Of a stretch of DNA of 12,845 nucleotides, positions 1 to 5,974 are shown piece after piece. Positions within the stretch are counted from its first letter, which is position 1. Every line of letters starts with the position of its first letter. This DNA is from Clostridiales bacterium (GTDB lineage Bacteria; Bacillota; Clostridia; Christensenellales; Christensenellaceae): positions 1 to 12,845 of the forward strand of contig JAHZHM010000322.1 in NCBI GenBank assembly GCA_019420265.1, written 5' to 3'. Below the pieces are notes generated by a model, which saw only the letters and a program-made list of their open reading frames with translations, was not told the DNA's origin and ran no database searches. The position numbers and the translations under genes are program-made.

Positions 1-404
1 AGAAAGTAAAGCCGACCGAGCAGATCATGATGCAGCTTTACCCGGAGATTTACGCCTGCGTGGGCTGCAATGCCTGCACCAAGAGCTGCACACAGGATCT
101 CAATGTCATGCAGTATATCGCGTATGCGCAGCGCGGCGAGTTCGAGAAATGCGCCGAAGAATCCTTCGACTGCGTCATGTGCGGCGTATGCTCCTCCCGC
201 TGCCCGGCGGGTATCTCGCATCCGCAGGTGGCCATGCTGGCCCGGCGGCTGAACGGCAAATACCTGGCGCCGAAGACCGAGCATCTGGAAAACCGCGTCC
301 AGGAGATCAAGGACGGCACGTTTACTGAGCTCATCGAGGCGCTGATGGGCAAACCGGTGGAAGAGCTCAAAGAGCTGTATAACAACAGAGAGATCGAGAA
401 GTAG
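1..404 (+). CDS. 4Fe-4S dicluster protein, C-terminal part (5' end outside window)
   Basis: The reading frame is open from the left edge of the window, so the true start lies upstream; the ATG at 27 is probably internal. Two ferredoxin-type cysteine motifs are visible: CVGCNACTKSC (CX2CX2CX3C) and CVMCGVCSSRCP (CX2CX2CX3CP), enough ligands for two [4Fe-4S] clusters. This layout resembles the dicluster domains of HdrC, GlpC and fumarate-reductase iron-sulfur subunits. The tail after the second cluster is charged and helical. The stop TAG is followed after 14 bases by the flavoprotein gene, whose ribosome binding site GGAGGG starts directly behind it, so the two are almost certainly co-transcribed and probably form an electron-transfer pair in which the clusters feed the flavin. 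The exact family name cannot be decided because the N-terminus is missing. Confidence 0.85.
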   Translation, partial: KVKPTEQIMMQLYPEIYACVGCNACTKSCTQDLNVMQYIAYAQRGEFEKCAEESFDCVMCGVCSSRCPAGISHPQVAMLARRLNGKYLAPKTEHLENRVQEIKDGTFTELIEALMGKPVEELKELYNNREIEK

Positions 405-418
405 GGAGGGCAGAAGCG

Positions 419-2014
419 ATGTATGCAAAACAGTTTCAAGAATCTTTAAAGGCGGTGGAAGCCGCAAGAGAGGCAAACATTGCCTACGAGCCCGCCCGGA
501 TGACGGCGCAGGAGAAGGAAGACCTGCTGGCCGCCTACCACCCGGATTATAAGAAAAGCGAGTTCACGACGCTGAAAATCGGCCCGAATAAGGGCGAGCA
601 GGTGCCCCACGAGCTTTGCGAGATGCTTCAGGCGCATAGCCGCATCTGCGCGGCGGATGTGGATCTCTCGGATATCCGCTACGATGTGGATGTGCTCATC
701 ATCGGCGGCGGCGGCGCCGGCGCTTCGGCAGCCATCGAGGCGGATAATGCCGGCGCAAAGGCCATGATCGTCACCAAACTGCGCATTGGCGATGCCAATA
801 CCATGATGGCAGAGGGCGGCATCCAGGCGGTGGATAAGCCGAACGATTCCCCGGCCATCCACTTTATCGATGCTTTTGGCGGCGGCCACTATGCCGCAAA
901 GCGCGAGCTGCTGGCCAAGCTGGTCTGCGATGCGCCCGAGGCGATTTTATGGCTGAACAACCTGGGTGTGGAGTTCGATAAAGCACCAGATGGAGAGATG
1001 ATCACGACGCATGGCGGCGGCACTTCCAGAAAGCGCATGCACGCCGCGAAAGACTATTCCGGCGCGGAGATCATGCGCACACTGCGGGATGAAGTGCTCA
1101 ATCGCGGCATTCCGGTGGTGGATTTCACTTCGGCCATCGAGCTGATTTTGGATGAAAACGGCAGAGCGGCCGGCGCTGTGCTCATGAATATGGAGACGAA
1201 GGAATTGATGGTTGCCCGGGCAAAAACCGTCATCATCGCCACAGGCGGCGCAGGGCGCATGCACTACCAGGGCTTCCCGACCTCCAACCACTATGGCGCA
1301 ACGGCAGATGGCCTGGTGCTGGGCTACCGCGCCGGAGCCAAGCTGCTCTATGCGGATACCCTTCAGTATCACCCCACCGGCGCGGCCTTCCCGCAGCAGA
1401 TTTTCGGCGCGCTGGTTACGGAAAAGGTGCGCTCGCTGGGCGCGAAGCTGGTCAACCGCGATGGCAAGGTGTTCATGCACCCGCTGGAGACGAGAGACGT
1501 CGCCGCGGCTTCCATCATCCGGGAGTGTTCGGATCATAAGGAAGGCGTGGATACGGGCAGCGGCCGGGCAGTCTGGCTGTATACGCCTATGATCGAGGCG
1601 ATTGGCGGAGAGGGCACCATCGAGGCCCGCATCCCGGCCATGATGCGCATGTTCGCAAAATACGATATCGATATCCGCAAAGAGCCCATCCTCGTCTACC
1701 CGACGCTGCACTATCAGAACGGCGGCCTGGATATTGATGTAAACGGCATGACGCCGGGCGTTGAAAACCTCTTTGTGGCAGGCGAAGCTGTGGGAGGCAT
1801 TCACGGCAGAAACCGCCTGATGGGCAACTCGCTGCTGGATATCATCGTCTTTGGGCGCAACGCCGGAACGAATGCCGCGGCCAAGGCAAAGGAAGTGAGC
1901 GTGGGCAAACTGACGCTGGAGCATATCGCAAAGTTTGATGCAGAGCGCGATGCTGCTGGCATCGAGACGCAGGCCGTCTCGCCTAAACTACTGCCCGACT
2001 ACCGTAGAAAATAA
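419..2014 (+). CDS. FAD-dependent fumarate-reductase/succinate-dehydrogenase-like flavoprotein
   Basis: A 531-residue protein of the FrdA/SdhA/NadB flavoprotein family. After an unusual N-terminal extension of about 88 residues comes the dinucleotide-binding fold with GGGGAGASAA at 96-105. Further family motifs are AEGGIQA (131-137), LQYHPTG (315-321), ETRD with the arginine that acts as proton donor in fumarate reductases (R359), LHYQNGG (430-436) and GRNRLMGNSLLD (463-474). These substrate-binding residues suggest reduction or oxidation of a fumarate-like dicarboxylate, but the substrate is not proven. The position of the covalent FAD histidine (SHT in FrdA/SdhA) reads ANT here (126-128), so the flavin is probably bound non-covalently, as in L-aspartate oxidase. 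Only about 50 residues follow the last FAD motif, so the helical C-terminal domain of SdhA is lacking. No signal peptide is seen. The start is fixed by GGAGGG 8 bases upstream. The upstream 4Fe-4S protein is the likely partner. Confidence 0.88.
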   Translation: MYAKQFQESLKAVEAAREANIAYEPARMTAQEKEDLLAAYHPDYKKSEFTTLKIGPNKGEQVPHELCEMLQAHSRICAADVDLSDIRYDVDVLIIGGGGAGASAAIEADNAGAKAMIVTKLRIGDANTMMAEGGIQAVDKPNDSPAIHFIDAFGGGHYAAKRELLAKLVCDAPEAILWLNNLGVEFDKAPDGEMITTHGGGTSRKRMHAAKDYSGAEIMRTLRDEVLNRGIPVVDFTSAIELILDENGRAAGAVLMNMETKELMVARAKTVIIATGGAGRMHYQGFPTSNHYGATADGLVLGYRAGAKLLYADTLQYHPTGAAFPQQIFGALVTEKVRSLGAKLVNRDGKVFMHPLETRDVAAASIIRECSDHKEGVDTGSGRAVWLYTPMIEAIGGEGTIEARIPAMMRMFAKYDIDIRKEPILVYPTLHYQNGGLDIDVNGMTPGVENLFVAGEAVGGIHGRNRLMGNSLLDIIVFGRNAGTNAAAKAKEVSVGKLTLEHIAKFDAERDAAGIETQAVSPKLLPDYRRK

Positions 2015-2033
2015 ATAGAAAGTTGGTAAGATT

Positions 2034-2351
2034 ATGATTACAGATCTGCTCGAAGCATTGACGATTTTCTGCTTTGGCCTCTCCTGGCCAATCTCCATCC
2101 GCAAGTCCATCATCTCCCGCACGGCCAAGGGCAAAAGCCTGTTTTTCGAGGTGTTCCTGCTCATTGGCTATGCCTGCGGCATCGCCAGAAAGATCATCCA
2201 GATCTCCGAGGGGAGCTCGGGCTTCCTCTTCTATCTCAGCTTCTTTTTCTATGTGCTGAACTTCATCGAGATCTCCATCGACGTTGCGCTGTATTTCAGA
2301 AACAAAAAGCTGGATGAGGCGGCAGAGCTGGCCGCAGCGGCAAAGGCGTAA
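2034..2351 (+). CDS. small three-helix membrane protein, PQ-loop/SemiSWEET-like
   Basis: A 105-residue protein with three predicted membrane segments at about 4-26, 36-54 and 64-87, and an Ala-rich soluble tail. The pattern Pro-Ile (19-20), a basic stretch, then KGKSL (32-36) at the entry of helix 2 resembles the PQ-loop repeat of SemiSWEET transporters (PQ...K...KG.SL), with WP-I in place of PQ. Length and three-helix topology also fit a single triple-helix bundle that would act as a dimer. It lies 19 bases after the flavoprotein stop and 37 bases before rex, all on one strand, so it is probably part of the redox transcript. It may carry a small substrate for the reductase or be a membrane anchor; neither is shown by the sequence. 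The ribosome binding site (AAAGTTGGTAAG) is weak. The family assignment rests on pattern resemblance only. Confidence 0.72.
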   Translation: MITDLLEALTIFCFGLSWPISIRKSIISRTAKGKSLFFEVFLLIGYACGIARKIIQISEGSSGFLFYLSFFFYVLNFIEISIDVALYFRNKKLDEAAELAAAAKA

Positions 2352-2388
2352 GATAGAGGCAAAGAAAGTTCTGCTGGGAGGGGCGTTT

Positions 2389-3006
2389 ATGAAACGAACA
2401 GAAGTATCGAGCGCGACACTGGGGCGTATCCCCATTTATTTGGAGTATCTAAAAAATATCGATCGCCATACTGGGAACATTTCAGCGACGACTCTTGCCA
2501 AAGAGCTGGGCCTGGGAGAAGTGCAGGTGCGCAAGGATTTGGGCGCGGTCAGCGGCGCTGGCCGGCCCAAAACGGGCTACCCGGTGGAGCAGCTGATAGA
2601 GGAGCTGGAAGCATTTTTGGGCAGCGGAGAGCGCAGCAGCGTCGTCATTGTGGGCGCAGGAAAGCTGGGGCGCGCCCTGCTGGACTATAGCGGCTTTGCG
2701 GATTACGGCCTGGAAATTGCGGCGGCCTTCGATATTGCCGTGCAGGAGAGCGAAAAGAGCAATTCGGGCAAACCCATCTACTCCATGGATTGTTTCGATG
2801 ATTTCTGTAAAAGCCATCCGGTGAAAATCGGCATCATCACAGTGCCCGCGGCATATGCGCAGCAGGTCTGCGATCGGTTTGTGCAAAACGGCATTCAGGC
2901 CATCTGGTGCTTCGCGCCCTGCACACTATGCGTCCCGCCGGAAATTCCCGTCCAGTATGAGAATATGGCGCTCTCGCTGGCCTATCTGAATAAGAAAATT
3001 GATTGA
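2389..3006 (+). CDS. rex: redox-sensing transcriptional repressor Rex
   Basis: A 205-residue protein of the usual Rex length. The N-terminal winged helix holds SSATLGRIPIYLEYL (7-21) and the recognition region EVQVRKDLGAVSGAGRP (44-60). The Rossmann domain has VVIVGAGKLGRALLDY (85-100), the NAD(H)-binding GxGxxG loop, and a C-terminal swapped helix ending in ENMALSLAYL (191-200). Rex represses fermentative and anaerobic redox genes while NAD+ is high and leaves DNA when NADH binds. The start is ATG 2389, placed by GGAGGGG six bases upstream; the open frame extends further upstream but overlaps the preceding gene. It follows the reductase genes on the same strand and probably senses the redox state they affect. 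The C-terminal part is rich in cysteine (C161, C174, C178, C181), with WCFAP where many family members have an Asn. No typical Rex box was seen in the window. Confidence 0.93.
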   Translation: MKRTEVSSATLGRIPIYLEYLKNIDRHTGNISATTLAKELGLGEVQVRKDLGAVSGAGRPKTGYPVEQLIEELEAFLGSGERSSVVIVGAGKLGRALLDYSGFADYGLEIAAAFDIAVQESEKSNSGKPIYSMDCFDDFCKSHPVKIGIITVPAAYAQQVCDRFVQNGIQAIWCFAPCTLCVPPEIPVQYENMALSLAYLNKKID

Positions 3007-3042
3007 GTTCAGGTGCCCTTATTTGTGAGCGAAAAAGAGAGA

Positions 3043-3092
3043 GAAAGCAAAACACAGAGGCTAATGGCCTCTGTGTTTTGCTTTCTTTTTTT
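3043..3092 (+). terminator. strong intrinsic terminator after rex, shared with the yjdF 3' end
   Basis: A perfect 19-bp inverted repeat (3043-3061 with 3067-3085) with a 5-base loop TAATG is followed by seven T (3086-3092). It starts 36 bases after the rex stop. On the minus strand the same hairpin covers the last codons and stop (3061-3063) of yjdF and is followed by a TCTCTCTTTTTC stretch, so it may end both convergent transcripts. Confidence 0.92.
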
Positions 3093-3471
3093 GCGTTCGG
3101 ATGGCAAACTGCCGCTCCCTTTTCTCTTCCCTTTGGCTGCGGCGCCTGGCTTTTTGCTCCAGCTTGTTTTGCTGGTATTGCAACTGCAAAGCCTGCTGTG
3201 CCTTTGTGCCGATGTGGGCGGCAATTTGGCGCTGCGCCAGCCGTCTGGCGCGCTTGGGATTTGGCCGCCGATAGGGCTTTTGCTCCAGCGGGATGGCCGG
3301 GCTAAAGACGGGCTGGTTGGAAAGAAAGTAGGCGTATACCTCATAGTCCTTCGGTTCTGCGCCAAAAACAACCTTTGCCGCCTCTAGCCGGCCAGCACAT
3401 TGCCGTTCGCAAATAGCTGCCCAAAACGGGTCGTCGAAATAAACGGTGAGTTTGCAAGAGATCTTCTCCAT
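3061..3471 (-). CDS. yjdF: YjdF family protein (DUF2992)
   Basis: A 136-residue protein matching the YjdF/DUF2992 family as I know it. The N-terminal part is a small beta-type domain (MEKISCKLTVYFDDPFW, then VVFGAEPKDYEVYAYFL at 34-50). The strongly basic helical C-terminal half has NPKRARR (71-77), IGTKAQQAL (87-95) and a Lys/Arg/Gln-rich tail ending KKKAKHRGH, which suggests RNA or nucleotide-containing partners, although the function of the family is not settled. In many Bacillota the gene is governed by the yjdF riboswitch, which binds azaaromatic compounds, pointing to a role in coping with such molecules. Here too it has a long structured leader. The start is ATG at 3471, with AGGAGG eight bases upstream. 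It converges on rex and its final codons lie inside the shared terminator. Confidence 0.9.
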   Translation of the reverse strand: MEKISCKLTVYFDDPFWAAICERQCAGRLEAAKVVFGAEPKDYEVYAYFLSNQPVFSPAIPLEQKPYRRPNPKRARRLAQRQIAAHIGTKAQQALQLQYQQNKLEQKARRRSQREEKRERQFAIRTQKKKAKHRGH

Positions 3472-3592
3472 CCTGTGTTCCTCCTAATTGATATGGCCGC
3501 AAAGAAGGGACAACCTTAGGAGGCAGGTTACTGGCATTGGCTTTGTGCCGTTGCGCCCGGACTACCGACCGGGCCGTGTTTTTATCTCTGCA
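3472..3592 (-). promoter_or_regulatory. yjdF leader RNA, probable azaaromatic (yjdF) riboswitch
   Basis: About 120 nt lie between the predicted start of transcription and the yjdF start codon. Visible structure on the RNA (given in plus-strand positions): a GCCCGG/CCGGGC hairpin (3569-3574 with 3555-3560), a long-range CGCAA/UUGCG pairing (3551-3555 with 3498-3502), a GGCA/UGCC pairing, and an AACCU/AGGUU hairpin whose loop carries CCUCC. The RNA segment CCUCCUAA (3516-3523) is an exact complement of the ribosome binding site UUAGGAGG (3480-3487), so translation could be switched by hiding the site. The link to the known riboswitch class is inferred from gene context and structure; I could not align it to a covariance model. 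Confidence 0.65.
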
Positions 3593-3598
3593 AGATTT

Positions 3599-3627
3599 AT
3601 GGTATACGAATTTTGCTTTGGCGTCAA
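3599..3627 (-). promoter_or_regulatory. promoter of yjdF leader
   Basis: Reading on the minus strand, TTGACG (3622-3627) is followed after 17 bases by TACCAT (3599-3604). The -35 is near consensus and the -10 matches 4 of 6. It would start transcription near 3592 and give a leader of about 120 nt. Confidence 0.55.
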
Positions 3628-3672
3628 TCAGGATAAAAATTTTTGGCGCAGATACGGAGTTTTTCGCAAGTG

Positions 3673-3701
3673 TTGCATTTCCGCGCAAAACAGGGTATAA
3701 T
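3673..3701 (+). promoter_or_regulatory. promoter of SRP RNA
   Basis: TTGCAT (3673-3678), a 17-base spacer and a perfect TATAAT (3696-3701). The predicted start of transcription, about 3708-3709, coincides with the 5' strand of the closing helix of the SRP RNA, as expected for a strong stable-RNA promoter. Confidence 0.8.
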
Positions 3702-3707
3702 AAAAAA

Positions 3708-3973
3708 ACCGCACTAGGTGGGGAGTTAGCGGTGCCCTGAACTTGCAATCCGCTCTAGCAAGACTGAGTTCCCGCCCTAGGCTTCTTTTTTCAGTGTATG
3801 GCGCTGGCAAGCGGCGTTGAGAAATGGGCCCTGTGCAACATAGCGCTATGAACCCTGTCAGGTCCTGACGGAAGCAGCAGTAAGTAGATAGCTATGTGTG
3901 CCGCAGAGCAGTCTGTTTTGAGCTGGCTACCAGAATTCCTGCTGGGAGAGGTTGTCGAAGGTGGGTGTGCGGC
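3708..3973 (+). ncRNA. ffs: signal recognition particle RNA, large bacterial type (scRNA)
   Basis: About 266 nt, the size of the large Bacillota SRP RNA. The ends pair (CCGCAC 3709-3714 with GTGCGG 3967-3972). The 5' Alu part contains GGTGCCCTG followed by TTGCAATCCGCTCTAGCAAG, as in clostridial SRP RNAs. The S domain shows the hallmark GAACCCTGTCAGGTCC...GGAAGCAGCAGTAAG around 3850-3884, closed by a 7-bp helix ACATAGC/GCTATGT (3838-3844 with 3891-3897). It binds Ffh and guides membrane proteins to the translocon with FtsY. The apical tetraloop is TGAC (3866-3869) instead of the common GGAA. A consensus promoter precedes it and a terminator follows. Confidence 0.93.
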
Positions 3974-3987
3974 TTTTTGCAAAATTT

Positions 3988-4014
3988 CAGCGCCGGAATT
4001 GGCGCTGTTTTTTT
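3988..4014 (+). terminator. terminator after the SRP RNA
   Basis: CAGCGCC (3988-3994), loop GGAATT, GGCGCTG (4001-4007), then seven T (4008-4014). It lies 15 bases after the closing helix of the SRP RNA, whose 3' end is presumably trimmed back. The following GrpB gene starts only 18 bases later, so that gene relies on readthrough or on a promoter I did not recognise. Confidence 0.88.
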
Positions 4015-4032
4015 ATATGGAAAGGAAAAAAG

Positions 4033-4611
4033 ATGGAAGATCTGATGCAGATGAGCAATGAGCAGCTATGGGCGCTGTTTCCCATTCTGCTGGAACCGCA
4101 TGATCCCGCTTGGCAGGAATGGTATCAGCAGGAGGCAGAGCAGATTCGCCGGGCAGTGGGCGGCGAAAATGTGCTGCGGATCAGCCATATCGGCAGCACA
4201 TCTGTGCCCGGCCTGCTGGCCAAGCCGACGGTGGACATTTTGCTGGAAATATCCGAGCAAACCCAGCTGGAGGAGATGCGGGTCGCCCTGAAGCGCATCG
4301 GATATCTCTATGCGCCCCAGCCGCAAAAGCCCGCGCCGCACATGATGTTCATGAAGGGGTATACCTTGCAGGGCTTTGCGCAAAAGGTGTTTCATCTGCA
4401 CATACGCTATTTGGCCGACCAGGATGAGCTCTATTTCCGAGACTATCTTCGGGCGCACCCGGAAGCTGCCGCCGAATATGCCGCCCTCAAGCAGCAGCTG
4501 GCCCAGCGCTTTCGGCACGACCGCGATGCCTATACCGATGCCAAAGGAGCGTTCGTCGCCCAAACGACCCAGCTGGCCAAAGCGGCTTTCCCGGGCAGAT
4601 ACTTGCCCTAA
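4033..4611 (+). CDS. GrpB family protein (UPF0157, nucleotidyltransferase fold)
   Basis: A 192-residue protein. The core RISHIGSTSVPGLLAKPTVDILLEI (49-73) contains the GS motif and Asp of the GrpB/UPF0157 branch of the nucleotidyltransferase superfamily. Later family features are FAQKVFHLHIRYL (115-127) and FRDYLRAHPEAAAEYAALKQ (135-154). Some relatives occur fused to dephospho-CoA kinase (CoaE); the free-standing proteins have no settled substrate. The start ATG 4033 has an AAAGGA-type site upstream and lies beyond the SRP terminator; the longer open frame upstream would overlap the SRP RNA and was not used. A methyltransferase gene follows 40 bases downstream on the same strand and may be co-transcribed. 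It is probably cytoplasmic, with no signal peptide or membrane helix. Confidence 0.85.
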   Translation: MEDLMQMSNEQLWALFPILLEPHDPAWQEWYQQEAEQIRRAVGGENVLRISHIGSTSVPGLLAKPTVDILLEISEQTQLEEMRVALKRIGYLYAPQPQKPAPHMMFMKGYTLQGFAQKVFHLHIRYLADQDELYFRDYLRAHPEAAAEYAALKQQLAQRFRHDRDAYTDAKGAFVAQTTQLAKAAFPGRYLP

Positions 4612-4651
4612 AAAGGTCCATCGGCTTGCGGATGGAAGAAATGGAGAGAGT

Positions 4652-5383
4652 ATGAAAGAAAATAAATATGACGACCAGGTGTTTTTTGAAAAATATGCCC
4701 AGATGGCGCGTTCGCAGAACGGCCTTGGCGGAGCGGGCGAGTGGAGCGAGCTGAAAAAGCTCCTGCCGGATTTTAAGGGCAAGCGCGTGCTGGATTTGGG
4801 ATGCGGCTATGGCTGGCATTGCAAATATGCGGCAGAGCAGGGCGCGGCCAGTGTGTTGGGCGTGGATCTTTCGCATAAAATGCTGGAGACGGCCAAAGAA
4901 AAAAACGCGGATGAGGCCATCGTGTATCGGCAAGGGGCAATCGAGGATCTGGAATTTTCCGCCGACAGTTTTGATGTGGTGCTCAGCTCTCTGGCATTTC
5001 ACTATATCCGGGATTTTGAGCCGCTGGCCGCGAAGATCGCAGGCTGGCTAAAGCGGGGAGGGAGCTTTGTCTTCTCTGTGGAGCATCCGGTTTTTACCGC
5101 TTATGGCACGCAGGATTGGTATTATGGCGAGAATGGGGAAATTCTCCATTTCCCCGTAGATAACTATTACTACGAGGGGGAGCGGGAGGCTGTCTTTTTG
5201 GGTGAGAAGGTGGTGAAATACCATAGAACGCTGACGACCTATCTTGCCGCGCTGCTGCAAAACGGCTTTGAGATTTGCGGCGTTGTGGAGCCGCAGCCGC
5301 CCGAAGAGATGATGCACATGGATGGAATGAAAGATGAAATGCGCCGCCCGATGATGCTTCTGGTTGCAGCGCAGAAAAAATAG
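4652..5383 (+). CDS. class I SAM-dependent methyltransferase (Methyltransf_11 type)
   Basis: A 243-residue protein. Motif I, VLDLGCGYGWH (46-56), is the SAM-binding glycine loop; the acidic residue after strand 2 is D72 (LGVDLSHKML), and FDVVLSSLAFHYI (107-119) is motif IV. The C-terminal half (from FSVEHPVF at 141) includes a Tyr/Gly-rich segment and the ending RRPMMLLVAAQKK. It resembles UbiE-like and small-molecule methyltransferases, but no substrate can be told. The start ATG 4652 has GGAGAG a few bases upstream. An imperfect hairpin (TCCATC/GATGGA) lies between it and the GrpB gene, without a T run. This is the last gene of the GC-rich part of the window; no convincing terminator follows, only a short AAGAG/CTCTT hairpin (5413-5426) with four T. 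Confidence 0.88.
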   Translation: MKENKYDDQVFFEKYAQMARSQNGLGGAGEWSELKKLLPDFKGKRVLDLGCGYGWHCKYAAEQGAASVLGVDLSHKMLETAKEKNADEAIVYRQGAIEDLEFSADSFDVVLSSLAFHYIRDFEPLAAKIAGWLKRGGSFVFSVEHPVFTAYGTQDWYYGENGEILHFPVDNYYYEGEREAVFLGEKVVKYHRTLTTYLAALLQNGFEICGVVEPQPPEEMMHMDGMKDEMRRPMMLLVAAQKK

Positions 5384-5531
5384 CTTGCAAATGGTGCAAA
5401 AAAATTGGAGATAAGAGTAGGCTCTTTTCATAATGATGATGCCGCACCCAAGGTTTTGAAAACAAACAGCAAAGAATCGGTACGGTATATTGCAAAAAAA
5501 CGAATTTTATCATTTGGAGGAAAGTGCAGTA
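5384..5531 (+). other. intergenic junction, no recognised gene
   Basis: Composition changes here from GC-rich to AT-rich. An open stretch of about 45 codons ends at 5549, with products such as SVRYIAKKRILSFGG; it has no clear start and I do not recognise it. It may be a gene fragment left beside the TnpV remnant. A GGAGGA ribosome binding site at 5516-5521 seems to belong to the broken TnpV gene. Confidence 0.4.
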
Positions 5532-5823
5532 AAACCACTATTTGAAGAAATGGCCGGAACTTATACGGAAATCTACGGATACCTTATGCCCAGTCTCATA
5601 CCGTCCCAAGAACAGAAGTTGGCATTTAGAGCGGAACATTTTATACTAATTTAGCCTCTTGCGAACATTGACGAGCGGGCTGAAACAATGTTGTTTTGGC
5701 TGGTAAAGCAACTTGCCAACAAAGAAAGAGTGGCGGAAATGCACAAAACAGAGGATGCTGGCTATGAACAATACCTCTAACCGTGCAACGGAAGCAGTGA
5801 ATACCGAAATTATCTTCATATAA
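5532..5823 (+). pseudogene. TnpV remnant (transposon-encoded protein), degenerate
   Basis: The sequence reads KPLFEEMAGTYTEIYGYLMP (5532-5591), close to the TnpV N-terminus (..YEEMGGTYTEVNGYLIPNL..). An in-frame TAG stop (5652) follows. The same frame resumes with ANIDERAETMLFWLVKQLAN, the helical middle of TnpV, up to TAA (5778). The true C-terminus, MNNTSNRATEAVNTEIIFI, is in the next frame (5764-5823). Thus the gene has lost its start codon (GGAGGA at 5516-5521 remains), carries at least one nonsense change and one frameshift, and about 97 codons are left of a family length I recall as near 115-120. TnpV is a small accessory protein of clostridial mobile elements. It marks the border of an acquired segment. 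Confidence 0.75.
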
Positions 5824-5831
5824 ATTGATTG

Positions 5832-5854
5832 GCGGCAGAGAAATTTTCTGCCGC
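5832..5854 (+). terminator. hairpin after the TnpV remnant
   Basis: GCGGCAGA (5832-5839) pairs with TCTGCCGC (5847-5854) around a 7-base loop, followed by the moderately T-rich TTTGTGTTT. It begins 9 bases after the TnpV stop, so it is probably that element's old terminator and now shields the regulator gene. Confidence 0.5.
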
Positions 5855-5884
5855 TTTGTGTTTAAAAAGTTCAAATGTAATAAC

Positions 5885-5913
5885 TTGATATTGGATTCAA
5901 ACAAAACTATAAT
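5885..5913 (+). promoter_or_regulatory. promoter upstream of the response regulator
   Basis: TTGATA (5885-5890), a 17-base spacer and a perfect TATAAT (5908-5913). Predicted start of transcription is about 5920, giving a leader of roughly 90 nt that contains the CTAAG repeat. Confidence 0.75.
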
Positions 5914-5956
5914 ATTTAGCGATATTATGGAAGAAAAAACGGTTGTCTATACCGAT

Positions 5957-5974
5957 TTCTAAGCCTTAACTAAG
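5957..5974 (+). promoter_or_regulatory. CTAAG direct repeat, putative response-regulator operator 1
   Basis: TTCTAAG and AACTAAG half-sites with CTAAG at 5959-5963 and 5970-5974, 11 bp apart, one helical turn. Identical spacing recurs at two further sites in the window. Here it lies downstream of the TTGATA/TATAAT promoter and 35 bases before the regulator start codon, so it could serve feedback control of the two-component genes. Confidence 0.65.

Noticed and set aside
947-1924. Long open frame of 325 codons on the minus strand inside the flavoprotein gene
   Set aside because: It is a shadow frame caused by GC-rich codon use; the plus strand carries clear family motifs, and the antisense product has no recognisable domain or plausible ribosome binding site.
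3013-3387. Plus-strand open frames across the yjdF gene
   Set aside because: They are antisense to yjdF, run through the terminator hairpin, and their products show no family features.
3537-3740. Short plus-strand frames between yjdF and the SRP RNA
   Set aside because: They overlap the yjdF leader, two promoters and the 5' end of the SRP RNA; no ribosome binding site or conserved product is seen.
3952-4032. Upstream extension of the GrpB reading frame to an ATG at 3952
   Set aside because: It would begin inside the SRP RNA and pass through its terminator; ATG 4033 fits the family start and has its own ribosome binding site.
4615-4640. TCCATC/GATGGA hairpin between the GrpB and methyltransferase genes as a terminator
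   Set aside because: The stem is only six pairs and no T run follows.
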